Source: Limnobaculum eriocheiris (lineage in GTDB: Bacteria > Pseudomonadota > Gammaproteobacteria > Enterobacterales > Enterobacteriaceae). From it: a stretch of 64,000 bases of DNA. Position numbers and translations under genes: made by a program. Every line of letters starts with the position of its first letter. Within the stretch, counting starts at the first letter, position 1. Below, piece by piece: positions 19,159 to 29,433 of the stretch. The notes beneath the pieces are model-generated. The model saw only the letters and a list, made by a program, of their open reading frames with translations. It ran no database searches and was not told the origin of the DNA. The stretch is from NCBI RefSeq assembly GCF_021010575.1, contig NZ_JAJNAG010000006.1:1-64000 (forward strand), given 5' to 3'.

Positions 19159-19602
19159 ATGATTGGTATTGTTGTTTCGGGACATATTCACTTCGCTTCA
19201 GGTATGCAATCAGCAATGCAAGCTATCGCTGGTGAGCAAAAACAAATGGTATTCATCGATTTCACAGAAACATTATCTACGGACCAATTAGAAATCCTTT
19301 TACGTCAAGCCGTAGCAGAAGTAGATAGCGGTGATGGTGTTTTATTCCTGACTGATATTCCAGGGGGTTCTCCCGCTAACCGAGCCTTGAATATCATAAT
19401 GGACACCCCGAAAACGGAGCTACTTAGTGGTGTTAATCTCCCCATGATCACTAATGCAGCCTTTGAACGTGAAGAATGTTCATTGAGTGAGTTGGTTGAA
19501 GCTCTACTGGAAATTGGAGCATTCTCTTTACAGGACATGCGTAAACAATTTGAAGCAGCTCTCCAGGCTGAGCATGAAACCGGTAATAAAAACGGATTAT
19601 AA
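19159..19602 (+). CDS. PTS mannose-family enzyme IIA (AgaF-type)
   Basis: 147 residues, ACAGGAG upstream. The N-terminus MIGIVVSGHIHFASGMQSAM contains the phosphorylatable His of the EIIA-Man fold; TDIPGGSPANRALNI is the conserved second motif. It accepts phosphate from HPr and hands it to IIB. Its stop codon abuts the ATGATG of agaA, so the two are co-translated. Confidence 0.9.
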   Translation: MIGIVVSGHIHFASGMQSAMQAIAGEQKQMVFIDFTETLSTDQLEILLRQAVAEVDSGDGVLFLTDIPGGSPANRALNIIMDTPKTELLSGVNLPMITNAAFEREECSLSELVEALLEIGAFSLQDMRKQFEAALQAEHETGNKNGL

Positions 19603-20796
19603 ATGATGCGCTATGCACTATTTGCCGATCGTGTTCTTACTCCTCAGGGTATTGTAGAAAAAAGTGTTGTAACCATTGCTGATGGAAAAATTGAGCATGT
19701 CAGCCAAAATATTCCCACTAATTGTGAAGTTATCCGGCTTGAACATAGCATATTAATGCCTGGTTTTATCGATTTACATATGCATGGTCGGGCAGGCTCA
19801 GATGTTATGGATGGAACCATAAAAGCATTGCAAACTATCGCTTCTGCATTGCCAGAAACCGGGGTCGTTGCCTGGGTTGGTACTACTGTTACTGCTCCAA
19901 TGAATGATATTTTGTGCGCTTTAAAAAACATCCGTGAATTTATTGAAATGCCACAACAAATAGGAGCAGAACTGCTAGGTAGCTTTCTGGAAGGCCCCTA
20001 TTTTTCTGAAGCTCATCGAGGTTCCCACCCAACAAACTATCTAATATCACCATCAATTGATCATTTAGAAGACATCTTAGACCACGCAGCAAATACGCTT
20101 TTAAGAGTTGCAATAGCACCCGAGATTGAAGGTGCAATGAAAGCATTCGATTGGTTGGCTGAACATAAGATAAAGACATCAGTAGCTCACACCGATGCTT
20201 CGTTTGAGAAAGTCACCGAAGCTTTCCAGCATGGTGCTGATTGTGGTGTGCATCTATTCAATGGGATGCGTGGTTTGCATCATCGTGAACCTGGTTGTTG
20301 TGGTGCCATTCTTTATCACAATATGCTGGCAGAACTAATTGCTGATGGAGTCCATGTTCATCCTGCCATGATGCAACTATCTTACCGTATGGCAGGCTAT
20401 CAAGGAATTGCACTTATTACAGATTGTATGCGTGCTGGCGGTCTAAGCGATGGTAAGTATCAGCTAGGTATACAAACTGTCAATGTCATTAATGGTCAGG
20501 CTCGTACTGTTGAAGGCTCACTGGCAGGTAGCACATGTAGTATGGACCTTGCCATTCGTAACATGGTGCAATTTGCAGGCGTCCCTCTCTGGGAGGCAGT
20601 GCAAATGGCCACTTTTGTACCCGCTCATTATCTGAACTTAAGTCATCGACTTGGCAGTATTCAAGCAGGAATGGACGCCAGCTTAACTGTGATGGATGAC
20701 AATTTGCACATTCAAGACACAATAATCAAAGGTGAATGGGTTTTTACCAATAACGTTAACAGACATACCTGTATCTACCAGAACATTTTGATATAG
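19603..20796 (+). CDS. agaA: AgaA: N-acetylgalactosamine-6-phosphate deacetylase
   Basis: 397 residues; the first or second of two adjacent ATGs may start it. Amidohydrolase-fold metal and catalytic motifs are in order: GFIDLHMHGRAGSD (HxH), GSFLEGPYFS (Glu), TSVAHTDAS (His), HLFNGMRGLHHREPG (His) and ITDCMRAGG (catalytic Asp). This fits the NagA/AgaA family, which removes acetate from GlcNAc-6-P or GalNAc-6-P. Company of AgaS, KbaZ and KbaY favours GalNAc-6-P. Directly joined to the IIA gene. Confidence 0.9.
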   Translation: MMRYALFADRVLTPQGIVEKSVVTIADGKIEHVSQNIPTNCEVIRLEHSILMPGFIDLHMHGRAGSDVMDGTIKALQTIASALPETGVVAWVGTTVTAPMNDILCALKNIREFIEMPQQIGAELLGSFLEGPYFSEAHRGSHPTNYLISPSIDHLEDILDHAANTLLRVAIAPEIEGAMKAFDWLAEHKIKTSVAHTDASFEKVTEAFQHGADCGVHLFNGMRGLHHREPGCCGAILYHNMLAELIADGVHVHPAMMQLSYRMAGYQGIALITDCMRAGGLSDGKYQLGIQTVNVINGQARTVEGSLAGSTCSMDLAIRNMVQFAGVPLWEAVQMATFVPAHYLNLSHRLGSIQAGMDASLTVMDDNLHIQDTIIKGEWVFTNNVNRHTCIYQNILI

Positions 20797-20837
20797 CGTG
20801 AAATTCTAAAAAAATGAATAATTATGAGAATTGAATA

Positions 20838-21908
20838 ATGGCAACTATTAATCTGCTCCACCTTTCTGCTGATAAGCAACAGATTCTTGATACGATGAAG
20901 CGAGTATATCGCTGGCAAGCCGCCAACCAAACTCGTAGCGTTATTCGACGTACAGGAAAAACCCGGTTTATTAAAGATACTGATTGGGAGCGTGGTGTTT
21001 TCTGGGCAACCGTTACTACAGCCTGGAAAGCAACGGGTGATAATGATTACCTACAAGGGGCTATGAATTACACTCTACATACTGGATTCAGAACTGGCCC
21101 AACGCCGCGCTTCGCTGATGACATTGTGTGCTGCCAATCTTATCTGGATGTGTATCCTTTGATTGGTCACCCTGAAGCATTAGAACCAACAATAGCAGCA
21201 TTAAATATTATGCTTGATAATCCCGAAGCAGGGAGAAAAGATTGGTGGTGGTGTGATTCTCTATTTATGGCTCCACCTGTCTTTGCTGCGCTGTCGCAAG
21301 AAACAGGGGATAAACGCTATCTTAATTATATGAATACCGCCTGGTGGGATTCAGTAGAGCACCTACAAGATCCCGAAACAAATCTCTTTTATCGAGATTA
21401 TCGTTATATTCCAAACAACCAAGGCAGTGAATTGAGGGAAGCTAACGGACAAAAAGTATTTTGGAGTCGCGGCATTGGCTGGGTTCTGGCAGCTATTCCC
21501 CGAATATTGAACCATATGCCAGAAACGTTTGCAGACCGTTCACGCTATTTAACTATGTTTAAAACATTAGCTTCAGAAATCATAAAATATCAACAGCCAG
21601 ATGGTTTTTGGCGTTCCAGTTTACTTGATCCAAAAAGTTTTTCCGCACCAGAAAGTAGCGCTACAGCGCTGTTTTGCTACGGATTAGCATGGGGAGTCCA
21701 TCATGAAGAGCTGGATAAGGAAGTTTATCTACCCATTATTGAAAAAGCCTGGGCCGCACTGCAAACCGCTATTCATGACAATGGTATGCTTGGCTGGGTA
21801 CAGCTCCCAGCTTTTAATCCTCGGGATGTCAGTTTTGATCATAATATGGATTATGGCGCAGGCGCCTTTCTTCTGGCAGCCACTGAAATGATAGCTTTGA
21901 CAAAATAA
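20838..21908 (+). CDS. GH105-like unsaturated glycuronyl hydrolase (cytoplasmic)
   Basis: 356 residues without a signal peptide. The (alpha/alpha)6-barrel hallmarks of GH105 (YteR/RhiN) are visible: FADDIVCCQSYLDVYPL, KDWWWCDSLFMAPPVFAAL (catalytic Asp region), VFWSRGIGWVLAAIPRIL and SSATALFCYGLAWGV, then LGWVQLPAFNPR. These enzymes hydrate and remove the 4,5-unsaturated uronic acid left by polysaccharide lyases. As the last gene of an amino-sugar PTS operon, the predicted substrate is the imported, phosphorylated unsaturated disaccharide. GH88 is the family usually found in this position in streptococcal glycosaminoglycan clusters; the WWWCD and GxGWVLAA motifs fit GH105 better. Confidence 0.85.
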   Translation: MATINLLHLSADKQQILDTMKRVYRWQAANQTRSVIRRTGKTRFIKDTDWERGVFWATVTTAWKATGDNDYLQGAMNYTLHTGFRTGPTPRFADDIVCCQSYLDVYPLIGHPEALEPTIAALNIMLDNPEAGRKDWWWCDSLFMAPPVFAALSQETGDKRYLNYMNTAWWDSVEHLQDPETNLFYRDYRYIPNNQGSELREANGQKVFWSRGIGWVLAAIPRILNHMPETFADRSRYLTMFKTLASEIIKYQQPDGFWRSSLLDPKSFSAPESSATALFCYGLAWGVHHEELDKEVYLPIIEKAWAALQTAIHDNGMLGWVQLPAFNPRDVSFDHNMDYGAGAFLLAATEMIALTK

Positions 21909-21930
21909 TTCTTTTTATTTCTGCTACTCT

Positions 21931-21974
21931 GACTAGTCCTGGCATATGTTGACACTTTTATGCCAGGACTGGTC
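21931..21974. terminator. Bidirectional terminator-like hairpin between convergent genes
   Basis: AGTCCTGGCATA (21935-21946) pairs perfectly with TATGCCAGGACT (21959-21970). With outer GACT/GGTC the stem reaches about 16 pairs. It lies between the end of the PTS/GH105 operon and the opposing lyase fragment. T-runs are weak. Confidence 0.65.
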
Positions 21975-21994
21975 ATAAAGAAAGTCTATTACAA

Positions 21995-22894
21995 TTACAT
22001 CGAAACAAGAGTGATTAACACTGGTTTCGCATCAATAGTAGTCACTGTAAGTTGTGTATTTACACCGTCACTTTCAACAGTAACATCCAAATAGTCACCA
22101 TCCAGTTGCCAGTTGCCTGCTACAATAATACTAACCGTTTGCTCCATTGATAAATTATAGCGCCATGGTCGGCTATAAATACTCACTTCAACTTGTTGCC
22201 CATTCTCATCAATTTGGTCAGAATCTTGCCCTGCATACAAGGCTAAATCTGGATTAACAATACTTAAATAAGCTTTTGTCATGCTAGCTTTGTGAGCCAA
22301 AGCCATACAAGGAGAATCACTTGCAATAATCAGGGTATGTTCTAATCCTTCAACAGGCTCGAAAAAAGCATAACCTTCTTTTCCCGTCGCATTATCTAAC
22401 ACAATATGCGAATTTGTATCTGCCTGCACAACTGTATATTCTGGTATATTGCTATCGCCAGCCTCTATGACAATAGCATATTCATAAGATTGGTTTTGAG
22501 GGGATATGCCGTGTTCTATTAATGCAGTTGCAAATATTCCCTTCGTTGGAGCAGCATCAGACTGGCTATTTGACTCTTGTTCATCATAAAGAAAACGGAT
22601 GTTATATCCATCAGGTATAAAGTAACGATTTCCCGCAGGGTCCATAAAAGTGGTAGCTTCTTTAAATGACACATCTGTACCCGTTTGGTTTATCTGTTCA
22701 CCATTAACCTCAACTACTTCACTATCAGGAACTGTATGCTGAAATAAAGTAGTTGCAGTCTCATGTTCAGAATCATCATTAGATATCCCAGTCCCCAATG
22801 CGACGACCCTGTTATCAAAAATAAAATATGATTTACAGGCATAGAAATTTTGCTGTTCATACTTAGCATGACCATGTAATTTTACAGCCAACAT
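21995..22894 (-). pseudogene. PL8 chondroitin ABC lyase-like gene, C-terminal third only
   Basis: 299 residues matching the C-terminal beta-sandwich region of chondroitin sulfate ABC lyase: MLAVKLHGHAKYEQQNF, CKSYFIFDNRVVALGTGISN, TATTLFQHTVPDSEVVEVNG, TALIEHGISPQNQSYEY and GYAFFEPVEG align in order with the Proteus enzyme. The frame is closed by TAA 21 bp upstream of the first ATG. There is no signal peptide, and the catalytic domain (His/Tyr/Arg/Glu) is missing. The family is about 1000 residues. The matching N-terminal piece is at 26485-26961 on the other strand. Non-functional as a lyase. Confidence 0.8.
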
Positions 22895-22935
22895 ACTGTA
22901 AGTACACCCGTTTTAGTACCACGTACTTTTTGATA

Positions 22936-23514
22936 TTAATTTGAAAGCGGCCAATGCTCGAAATAGATATGGTCAACTTGCCTGTTAACTTTATCTTGGT
23001 CATCGGCTAATAAATGCTTAGCAACTGTAAAAGCAAATTCGAAGCTCACTCCCAGTCCTTTTCCACTGATGAAATTATTATCAACAACCACTTTCTTATC
23101 AATAAAATTACCATCCTGAAATTTATTCTCCAGGCCACCTCCTGTTGTATAATTACGCCCCTCCAGTAGGCCATGTGCAGCTAAAACTTTGGCACTGGAA
23201 GAACAGAGTGCGCAAATGTATTTTCCAGTAGCGATATGTTTTTTGATAAATGTAATAACATCAGAATTGGCTGATAGATTGTCTGTTCCTTTTGGTCCTC
23301 CGGGCATCATGACTGCATCGTAGATCAGATGAGCTTTATTTATTAAAGTATCGTCGGCGGATATATGGGTACCAAAATAGGTTGTTAATATAGTTGTATC
23401 CATGCAGGAGAGTACATCTACATAAATATCTAAACGTCGCATGATGTCAATAAATATAATAGCCTCACCTTCTTCAAAGCCATCAGCTAATAGTACAGCA
23501 ACTCGTTTTTTCAT
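22936..23514 (-). CDS. DJ-1/PfpI/ThiJ family protein
   Basis: 192 residues. MKKRVAVLLADGFEEGEAIIFIDIMRR and the nucleophile elbow YICALCSSSAKVLAAHGLL (Cys) place it in the DJ-1/PfpI superfamily; YDAVMMPGGPKGTDNL is also typical. Members include glyoxalases, chaperone/deglycases and isonitrile hydratases, and the exact activity cannot be read from sequence. It lies 103 bp behind the kbaY gene on the same strand, so it may be co-transcribed and could detoxify reactive sugar-phosphate by-products (speculative). Confidence 0.8.
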   Translation of the reverse strand: MKKRVAVLLADGFEEGEAIIFIDIMRRLDIYVDVLSCMDTTILTTYFGTHISADDTLINKAHLIYDAVMMPGGPKGTDNLSANSDVITFIKKHIATGKYICALCSSSAKVLAAHGLLEGRNYTTGGGLENKFQDGNFIDKKVVVDNNFISGKGLGVSFEFAFTVAKHLLADDQDKVNRQVDHIYFEHWPLSN

Positions 23515-23617
23515 AAATTAATTCACTTGTTATGATTGTACTACCCTATATAGGATAGGTTTTAATAAATAACTACGTAATGAAACCAGATTAGTAAAGA
23601 CATCATTAAAAATCCTA

Positions 23618-25006
<1,389 letters not shown>

Positions 25007-26221
25007 TCAATGAGAATAGAGCTTGAGTAATCGTGAAACCGCATGAGCGGCAATACCGCCTCGCTGTATCTCTTCTACCATCATATGCATAGCAGGTGCT
25101 GTGTACTCAAATATATGTTTATAGGAAGAGCATAGATAGTTTTGTTTATGTTTTTCTCCTTCGATTGTTAATATCCGATGTTTAGGGCAGCCACCGTAAC
25201 AGAGTCCATGAAATTCACAGCAGTGACACAGATTAGTAAGACAGCCATATTTAGCATTACCAAATCTACGTTGTTGTTTACTGGTGGCAAGTTTACTGAG
25301 TTGTGTTTTCGCAATATTACCTAATTTATTTGCAGGATAAACATAATGATCACAAGAATAAATATCGCCATTGGCTTCAATGACTAATGCCTGGCCGCAT
25401 TCTTTGGAAAGGATGCATAAGGGGCTGGGATAGCCTAACCACATTGCTAACAAGCTATCAAACATACGCACAAATACTTTACCAACATCTTTTTTTATCC
25501 ACTCATTAAATACATCTGTCATAAACTGACCATAACCATGGGCAGGAACAGAAAAAGGTGCCATACGCGCATCTTTGTCTGGTGAGTATCGTTCTCCTTG
25601 TTGAGCATCAATTTCAACAATAGGGATAAATTGAATAAATTCAGAACCAAGGGCTTTCAACGCTAAATAGGTTTCTTTCCCTTTATTCCAATTGCGATCG
25701 TTAACAACTGTTAACGTATTAAAATTGATTTGATATTCTTTCAACAAGTCAATGCTATGTTTAATTCGTTCAAAAGTCGGTTGACCATTAACTGATACTC
25801 GATATCGATCGTGGATTTCTGGTATACCATCAATGGAAACACCGATAAGAAAATTGTTTTCATAAAAGAATTCTGCCCATTGTCGATTAATGGCAACAGC
25901 ATTAGTTTGAAAACTATTAGAAATATTTTTTCCTTCAGCAAACATCTTTTGATATTTAACGACTTGTCGATAAAAATCCAGCCCGGCAAGGGTCGGTTCG
26001 CCGCCTTGCCAGGCAAAATCGATTTCTTTTGTATCCTGTGAACTAATATAGTCACGTACATAACGTTTTAACATGCTATCACTCATCCGTTCTGATGAGT
26101 GCTCCGCCATCATGCCTTCTTTACTTAAATAAAAACAGTAATCACATTTTAAGTTACAGCGGTAACTAACAGGTTTTGCCATCATGTGAAATTGAGTCGG
26201 TTGAAGGTGGGATTTAGCCAT
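25007..26221 (-). CDS. Anaerobic sulfatase-maturating enzyme (radical SAM, SPASM)
   Basis: 404 residues. The radical SAM cluster motif is C22-N-L-K-C26-D-Y-C29 (CxxxCxxC), followed by FAWQGGEPTLAGLDFY. The C-terminal SPASM/auxiliary cluster cysteines are visible in CILSKECGQALVIEANGD, YSCDHYVYP and CLTNLCHCCEFHGLCYGGCP. This matches anSME/ChuR/AslB enzymes that oxidise the active-site Cys or Ser of sulfatases to formylglycine without oxygen. The Cys-type sulfatase at 11447-13012 is its evident client. It is divergent from the lyase fragment, with a CRP-like site between them. Confidence 0.92.
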   Translation of the reverse strand: MAKSHLQPTQFHMMAKPVSYRCNLKCDYCFYLSKEGMMAEHSSERMSDSMLKRYVRDYISSQDTKEIDFAWQGGEPTLAGLDFYRQVVKYQKMFAEGKNISNSFQTNAVAINRQWAEFFYENNFLIGVSIDGIPEIHDRYRVSVNGQPTFERIKHSIDLLKEYQINFNTLTVVNDRNWNKGKETYLALKALGSEFIQFIPIVEIDAQQGERYSPDKDARMAPFSVPAHGYGQFMTDVFNEWIKKDVGKVFVRMFDSLLAMWLGYPSPLCILSKECGQALVIEANGDIYSCDHYVYPANKLGNIAKTQLSKLATSKQQRRFGNAKYGCLTNLCHCCEFHGLCYGGCPKHRILTIEGEKHKQNYLCSSYKHIFEYTAPAMHMMVEEIQRGGIAAHAVSRLLKLYSH

Positions 26222-26279
26222 AGTGTTAATCGATTTATCTCATTTAATACTTAACGATAAACATAATATACAAAATACA

Positions 26280-26342
26280 ATGAAAGCATTTGGTGACTTT
26301 ATTCACACAAATAGAAAGCATTTGTAATGTAAAATTGCTTTC
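26280..26342. promoter_or_regulatory. CRP-like site flanked by GAAAGCATTTG direct repeats
   Basis: Between the divergent maturase and lyase-fragment genes, GGTGA-N6-TCACA at 26292-26307 fits the CRP consensus closely. GAAAGCATTTG occurs at 26282-26292 and again at 26314-26324 (32 bp apart, three helical turns), and TTGCTTTC (its inverse) at 26335-26342. These GAAAG elements resemble those at the other promoters of the locus, suggesting the same repressor plus catabolite control. Confidence 0.6.
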
Positions 26343-26484
26343 GTATATCTTCTTTATGGTTGGCCGTAACATAACAGAGTCAAATTTTCATGCATTAGTA
26401 TTGTTACTCATCTTTTTTATCTTGAAGTCATGACAATAGAAGACACAAATATATCATCCACTTAAATTAAATAAGGTAACCCAT

Positions 26485-26961
26485 ATGCAGCCTGATATTA
26501 ATGAACGATTAATAGATAATCTGGAACCTGGTGGTTATATGTATTTTTTTGAGAAAGGCGTACCAGAGACGATTACGACTACAGATGACTCTGCTTTATT
26601 TATAACAAATGAACATTCTCGTGACGGAACACAATCATTAGCCTGGTCTTTTAAGCCGTATGCAGGGTTGATTTTTAGTCAGGATATTGGTTTTTTAGAT
26701 AGCGATGATCCAATAACTCCATTTACATTTCTAACTTGGATCTATTGCTCAGAACCTAATAATGAAGAAATAACATTCAATTTTGGTCGGGAAGAGTCTG
26801 TTAATTGCAGTTTTAATATTAAGTTAAATTTTGTGGGGTGGCGAGGGATAGCAGTACCTTTTCGCGATATGGAAGGAAAAGCCGTTGAGGGAATGCAGTA
26901 TTTAACTATCTCAGTTCCTGATATCACTGGAACAATTTTGTTTGATCAAGTGATTATGTAA
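26485..26961 (+). pseudogene. PL8 chondroitin ABC lyase-like gene, N-terminal domain only
   Basis: 158 residues, AAGG before ATG. DGTQSLAWSFKPYAGLIFSQ, FTFLTWIYCSEPNNEEITFNFG, NFVGWRGIAVPFRDMEGKA and GTILFDQVIM match in order the N-terminal jelly-roll (lyase_N) domain of chondroitin ABC lyase. The frame stops directly after the segment that in the Proteus enzyme leads into the catalytic domain. No signal peptide is present, although family members usually have one. It is the 5' half of the gene whose 3' end is at 21995-22894 in opposite orientation. About 540 central residues are missing. Confidence 0.8.
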
Positions 26962-26973
26962 ACGACCAAAAAC

Positions 26974-26994
26974 ATACCGTCATATATACCGTCA
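26974..26994 (+). repeat. Left ATACCGTCA double repeat of the element
   Basis: ATACCGTCATATATACCGTCA: two ATACCGTCA words 12 bp apart. The right end carries the same 21-mer with one change. Direct orientation at both ends fits integrase arm-type binding sites or an attachment repeat. Confidence 0.6.
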
Positions 26995-27085
26995 AATGAT
27001 TTTGTGACTCTATTTTTTGATTAATATTTACTCGCAGTCAATCAGCTAAATCTTTCCTAACCTGATATAACTAAAACATGCTTTC

Positions 27086-27274
27086 TCATCTGTGCGGATC
27101 TGGTTTCTTCCACTGGTAGGCTGGTGCTTTCATTCTTTGGCGATGACGTTCTTTAGCTGCCAGCGTTGCTGCCACTCTCGTTCGAATATCTAACAGGTCT
27201 TTACCATCCAAAGTTAAACCCTGCTGATTAGCTACCTCAATTAACGTTAACTCTACTGTTTGGTGGTCTAACAT
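27086..27274 (-). CDS. Small hypothetical protein of the satellite element
   Basis: 62 residues (MLDHQTVELTLIEVANQQG...), charged, no membrane segment, C-terminus rich in basic residues (KERHRQRMK). It begins 7 bp after the zinc-ribbon gene and is probably co-expressed with it. Function unknown. Confidence 0.6.
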   Translation of the reverse strand: MLDHQTVELTLIEVANQQGLTLDGKDLLDIRTRVAATLAAKERHRQRMKAPAYQWKKPDPHR

Positions 27275-27281
27275 AGATTTA

Positions 27282-27848
27282 TTACCGAGTTATTGAACCA
27301 CAAATTTTATCTACTATCGGAAGGAAAGCCAGCCAGTAGTGAGCCTCATCCTGTATTAACTTATTTCGCTTCCGCTCAAACGTTTCCCACCTCATACCTT
27401 TAGGTTTCGGAAAATAGGTCACCCGTTCAAAAAGGTTACTTGCTGGTGGATAGCCACCCCATATAGCTACCCGCTGTTTGATAATATTTCGACGCATCCG
27501 GTCAATTTGGTTTTCACTCTGGCTGGCATAGTGAAGTTTCCAGCATTTACGACAGGCAATATCCTTCTTGCCAACAAAGAGGTCTGCCACCCTGGAAGAG
27601 CAATGAGGGCACAAATACCATTCTCGCCAACCATAACCAGCTTGGGTGATAGTCGTTCTTAGCGATAGCGTTCGCCCGCCTATCGTTGCCGTAATATTGC
27701 CGTTCTCGGTTGTGAGAAGGATTTTCCCTGCGTTAGTATCCCATTGTAATGCTGGTAAGCCACTTTCAAACATCTGCTTAATGGTTTTCAGGTGTGAAAG
27801 CCTGAAACGGGGCAACGAAGTTGTGTATTGCCGGGTCTGTTCTCGCAT
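27282..27848 (-). CDS. Zinc-ribbon protein of the satellite element
   Basis: 188 residues from ATG 27848, chosen because GGAGG sits seven bases upstream; an upstream in-frame start at 27893 has no such site. A four-cysteine ribbon is formed by YLCPHCSSRV and IACRKCWKLHYAS, in a region rich in aromatic and basic residues. Similar proteins are common in enterobacterial integrative elements, but I know no assigned function. DNA or RNA binding is plausible. It is expressed divergently from the Bro-N gene, with TGCGCA palindromes in between. Confidence 0.7.
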   Translation of the reverse strand: MREQTRQYTTSLPRFRLSHLKTIKQMFESGLPALQWDTNAGKILLTTENGNITATIGGRTLSLRTTITQAGYGWREWYLCPHCSSRVADLFVGKKDIACRKCWKLHYASQSENQIDRMRRNIIKQRVAIWGGYPPASNLFERVTYFPKPKGMRWETFERKRNKLIQDEAHYWLAFLPIVDKICGSITR

Positions 27849-27864
27849 CTGATAACCTCCGATT

Positions 27865-28324
27865 GCGCAGTTATCGGTTTCGTTTTTACGCACTATTACG
27901 CATTATGCGCAAAAATTGAATACGAAATTATATGTCTTTTATAGTGATTGCGCACCACTGACAATCTGAATAAACCCTGTGTATTGCGGCTTGCAGGACG
28001 GCTTGCGCAATTCTTCGGGTTTCGTTTTTTTTCGGGGGGACATAATTTCGTGCGCAATGTGAAAACTCCCTACAACGTGTATAAAAACTACTCTGATTGG
28101 GCTCTACCCCACAAAACCATATATTAATGTCTTATATCCTACATACTCGGTGTGACATAGATTATGGGTTGGTTTACATACCAATTCTGCTTTCATTTGT
28201 AGTTTTGAATATCAGGTTTTATCAGGTTACTACTACTTCAAATTGCTACCTTACTGTACAGATGGAACACATAAGCAACCTTCTGCTTTCGCTGCGTACC
28301 TTTCTGCGTACTTCTTTTTGCGCA
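27865..28324. promoter_or_regulatory. Cluster of six TGCGCA palindromes in a divergent control region
   Basis: TGCGCA occurs at 27865, 27906, 27949, 28004, 28051 and 28319 in a 590-bp gap without a convincing gene. The first five are 41-55 bp apart. The first lies just upstream of the zinc-ribbon ribosome binding site. This may be an operator array for the element's regulator. Other content of the gap: a poor 82-codon frame at 28097 that I do not accept. Confidence 0.5.
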
Positions 28325-28484
28325 CTAAAAATTATCAATGCCTAACCAGTCATAAGGTTACCGAATCATGTTCCCGCCGTTTCTCAATAGCAGTGGAAAC
28401 TACCTACTGCTGACCCGTCATTTCAGCGCCTTAAGATTTGCGTAGAAGGTGGTGTAATACATCTATCAAAATGAGGTAAGCATC

Positions 28485-29048
28485 ATGTGTAACGATCTGC
28501 TCTTCAATGGTACAAGACTCACTATAACCTGCCATAACCAACAAATCTGGCTACGGGGAACCGAAATTGCGTCAGCCCTTGGAATGGAAACGACTAATGC
28601 CATCACGCAATTATATCACCGCAATTCAGATGAATTTAACGACAATATGACCTTGACGCTCAAATTGAAGGTCAAGGGTTTTGGTGGTGGAAACTCAAGC
28701 AAAGATGTCAGGGTATTCTCTCTTCGCGGTGCTCACCTCATCGCCATGTTTGCCAGAACGCCGGTCGCAAAAGAATTCAGAAAGTGGGTATTGGATATTC
28801 TCGATAAGGAAATTGGAACTGTACAACAAAAAATAATCCAACCTTCTCAGGAAGAGATAGACCTACAGAACTTACATACGATTATTAAACACTTCAACAC
28901 GATTAGCGATGTTTGGCAGAACCAACTATGCCCTGCACTCAGATTCATGGAGTCGCCGATTCTAGGCCGGTTATCGGCTCGTTTTACTGATAGCTTTATA
29001 TTCATTAATCGGCTAGAGAAAAGCGTGAATAAACGACTGTCCAGATAA
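28485..29048 (+). CDS. Bro-N domain phage antirepressor-like protein
   Basis: 187 residues with GAGG before ATG. The N-terminal ~110 residues are a Bro-N domain: LTITCHNQQIWLRGTEIASALG, a DEFNDNMTLTLKL middle and VRVFSLRGAHLIAMFARTPVAKEFRKWVLDIL, the last being the signature. The C-terminal ~75 residues are helical and not recognised. Bro-N antirepressors counteract phage repressors; in satellites they may respond to or manipulate a helper prophage. It faces the zinc-ribbon gene across the TGCGCA cluster. Confidence 0.85.
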   Translation: MCNDLLFNGTRLTITCHNQQIWLRGTEIASALGMETTNAITQLYHRNSDEFNDNMTLTLKLKVKGFGGGNSSKDVRVFSLRGAHLIAMFARTPVAKEFRKWVLDILDKEIGTVQQKIIQPSQEEIDLQNLHTIIKHFNTISDVWQNQLCPALRFMESPILGRLSARFTDSFIFINRLEKSVNKRLSR

Positions 29049-29124
29049 TATTATACTTGGGATATTTAACGATTAGCATGGATGCTAAACTACTGGAACT
29101 GATTAAATATTGGCGATTTGATGA

Positions 29125-29433
29125 ATGAAATTACTAATTGTTAGTTCTTTATTATTAGTATCTTTCAGTGTTCTGGCTGATTCTAGTCAGGAAGAATCAG
29201 ATATGAAGGCTTTTAATGACGCGATAGTCAATGCTCGGTTTGCAGGAACGTGCGCAGCCTATAAGCAAATGGCGGATTTCCAAACGGCAACACAAATGCC
29301 CGGTGGTGATGAATTCATTAACCGGTTTGGCGCTACTGAAGTTGCTAGGCTTGGAATGACCATTCCGGAGTTTACAGCTCTTTGTGAGAAGGCAATTAAT
29401 AATTACAACACCATGAATAGAATGTCTCAATAG
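29125..29433 (+). CDS. Small secreted (periplasmic) hypothetical protein
   Basis: 102 residues. The N-terminus MKLLIVSSLLLVSFSVLA-DSS is a clear Sec signal peptide, leaving an ~84-residue mature protein with two Cys (CAAYKQ..., ALCEKA) that could form a disulfide. The ribosome binding site is weak. It follows the Bro-N gene by 76 bp. Not recognised; an exported protein is an unusual cargo for this class of element, and an exclusion or host-interaction role is speculation. Confidence 0.65.
   Translation: MKLLIVSSLLLVSFSVLADSSQEESDMKAFNDAIVNARFAGTCAAYKQMADFQTATQMPGGDEFINRFGATEVARLGMTIPEFTALCEKAINNYNTMNRMSQ

Noticed and set aside
28097-28345. An 82-codon frame on the plus strand in the TGCGCA region
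   Set aside because: No ribosome binding site and a composition typical of chance AT-rich frames.
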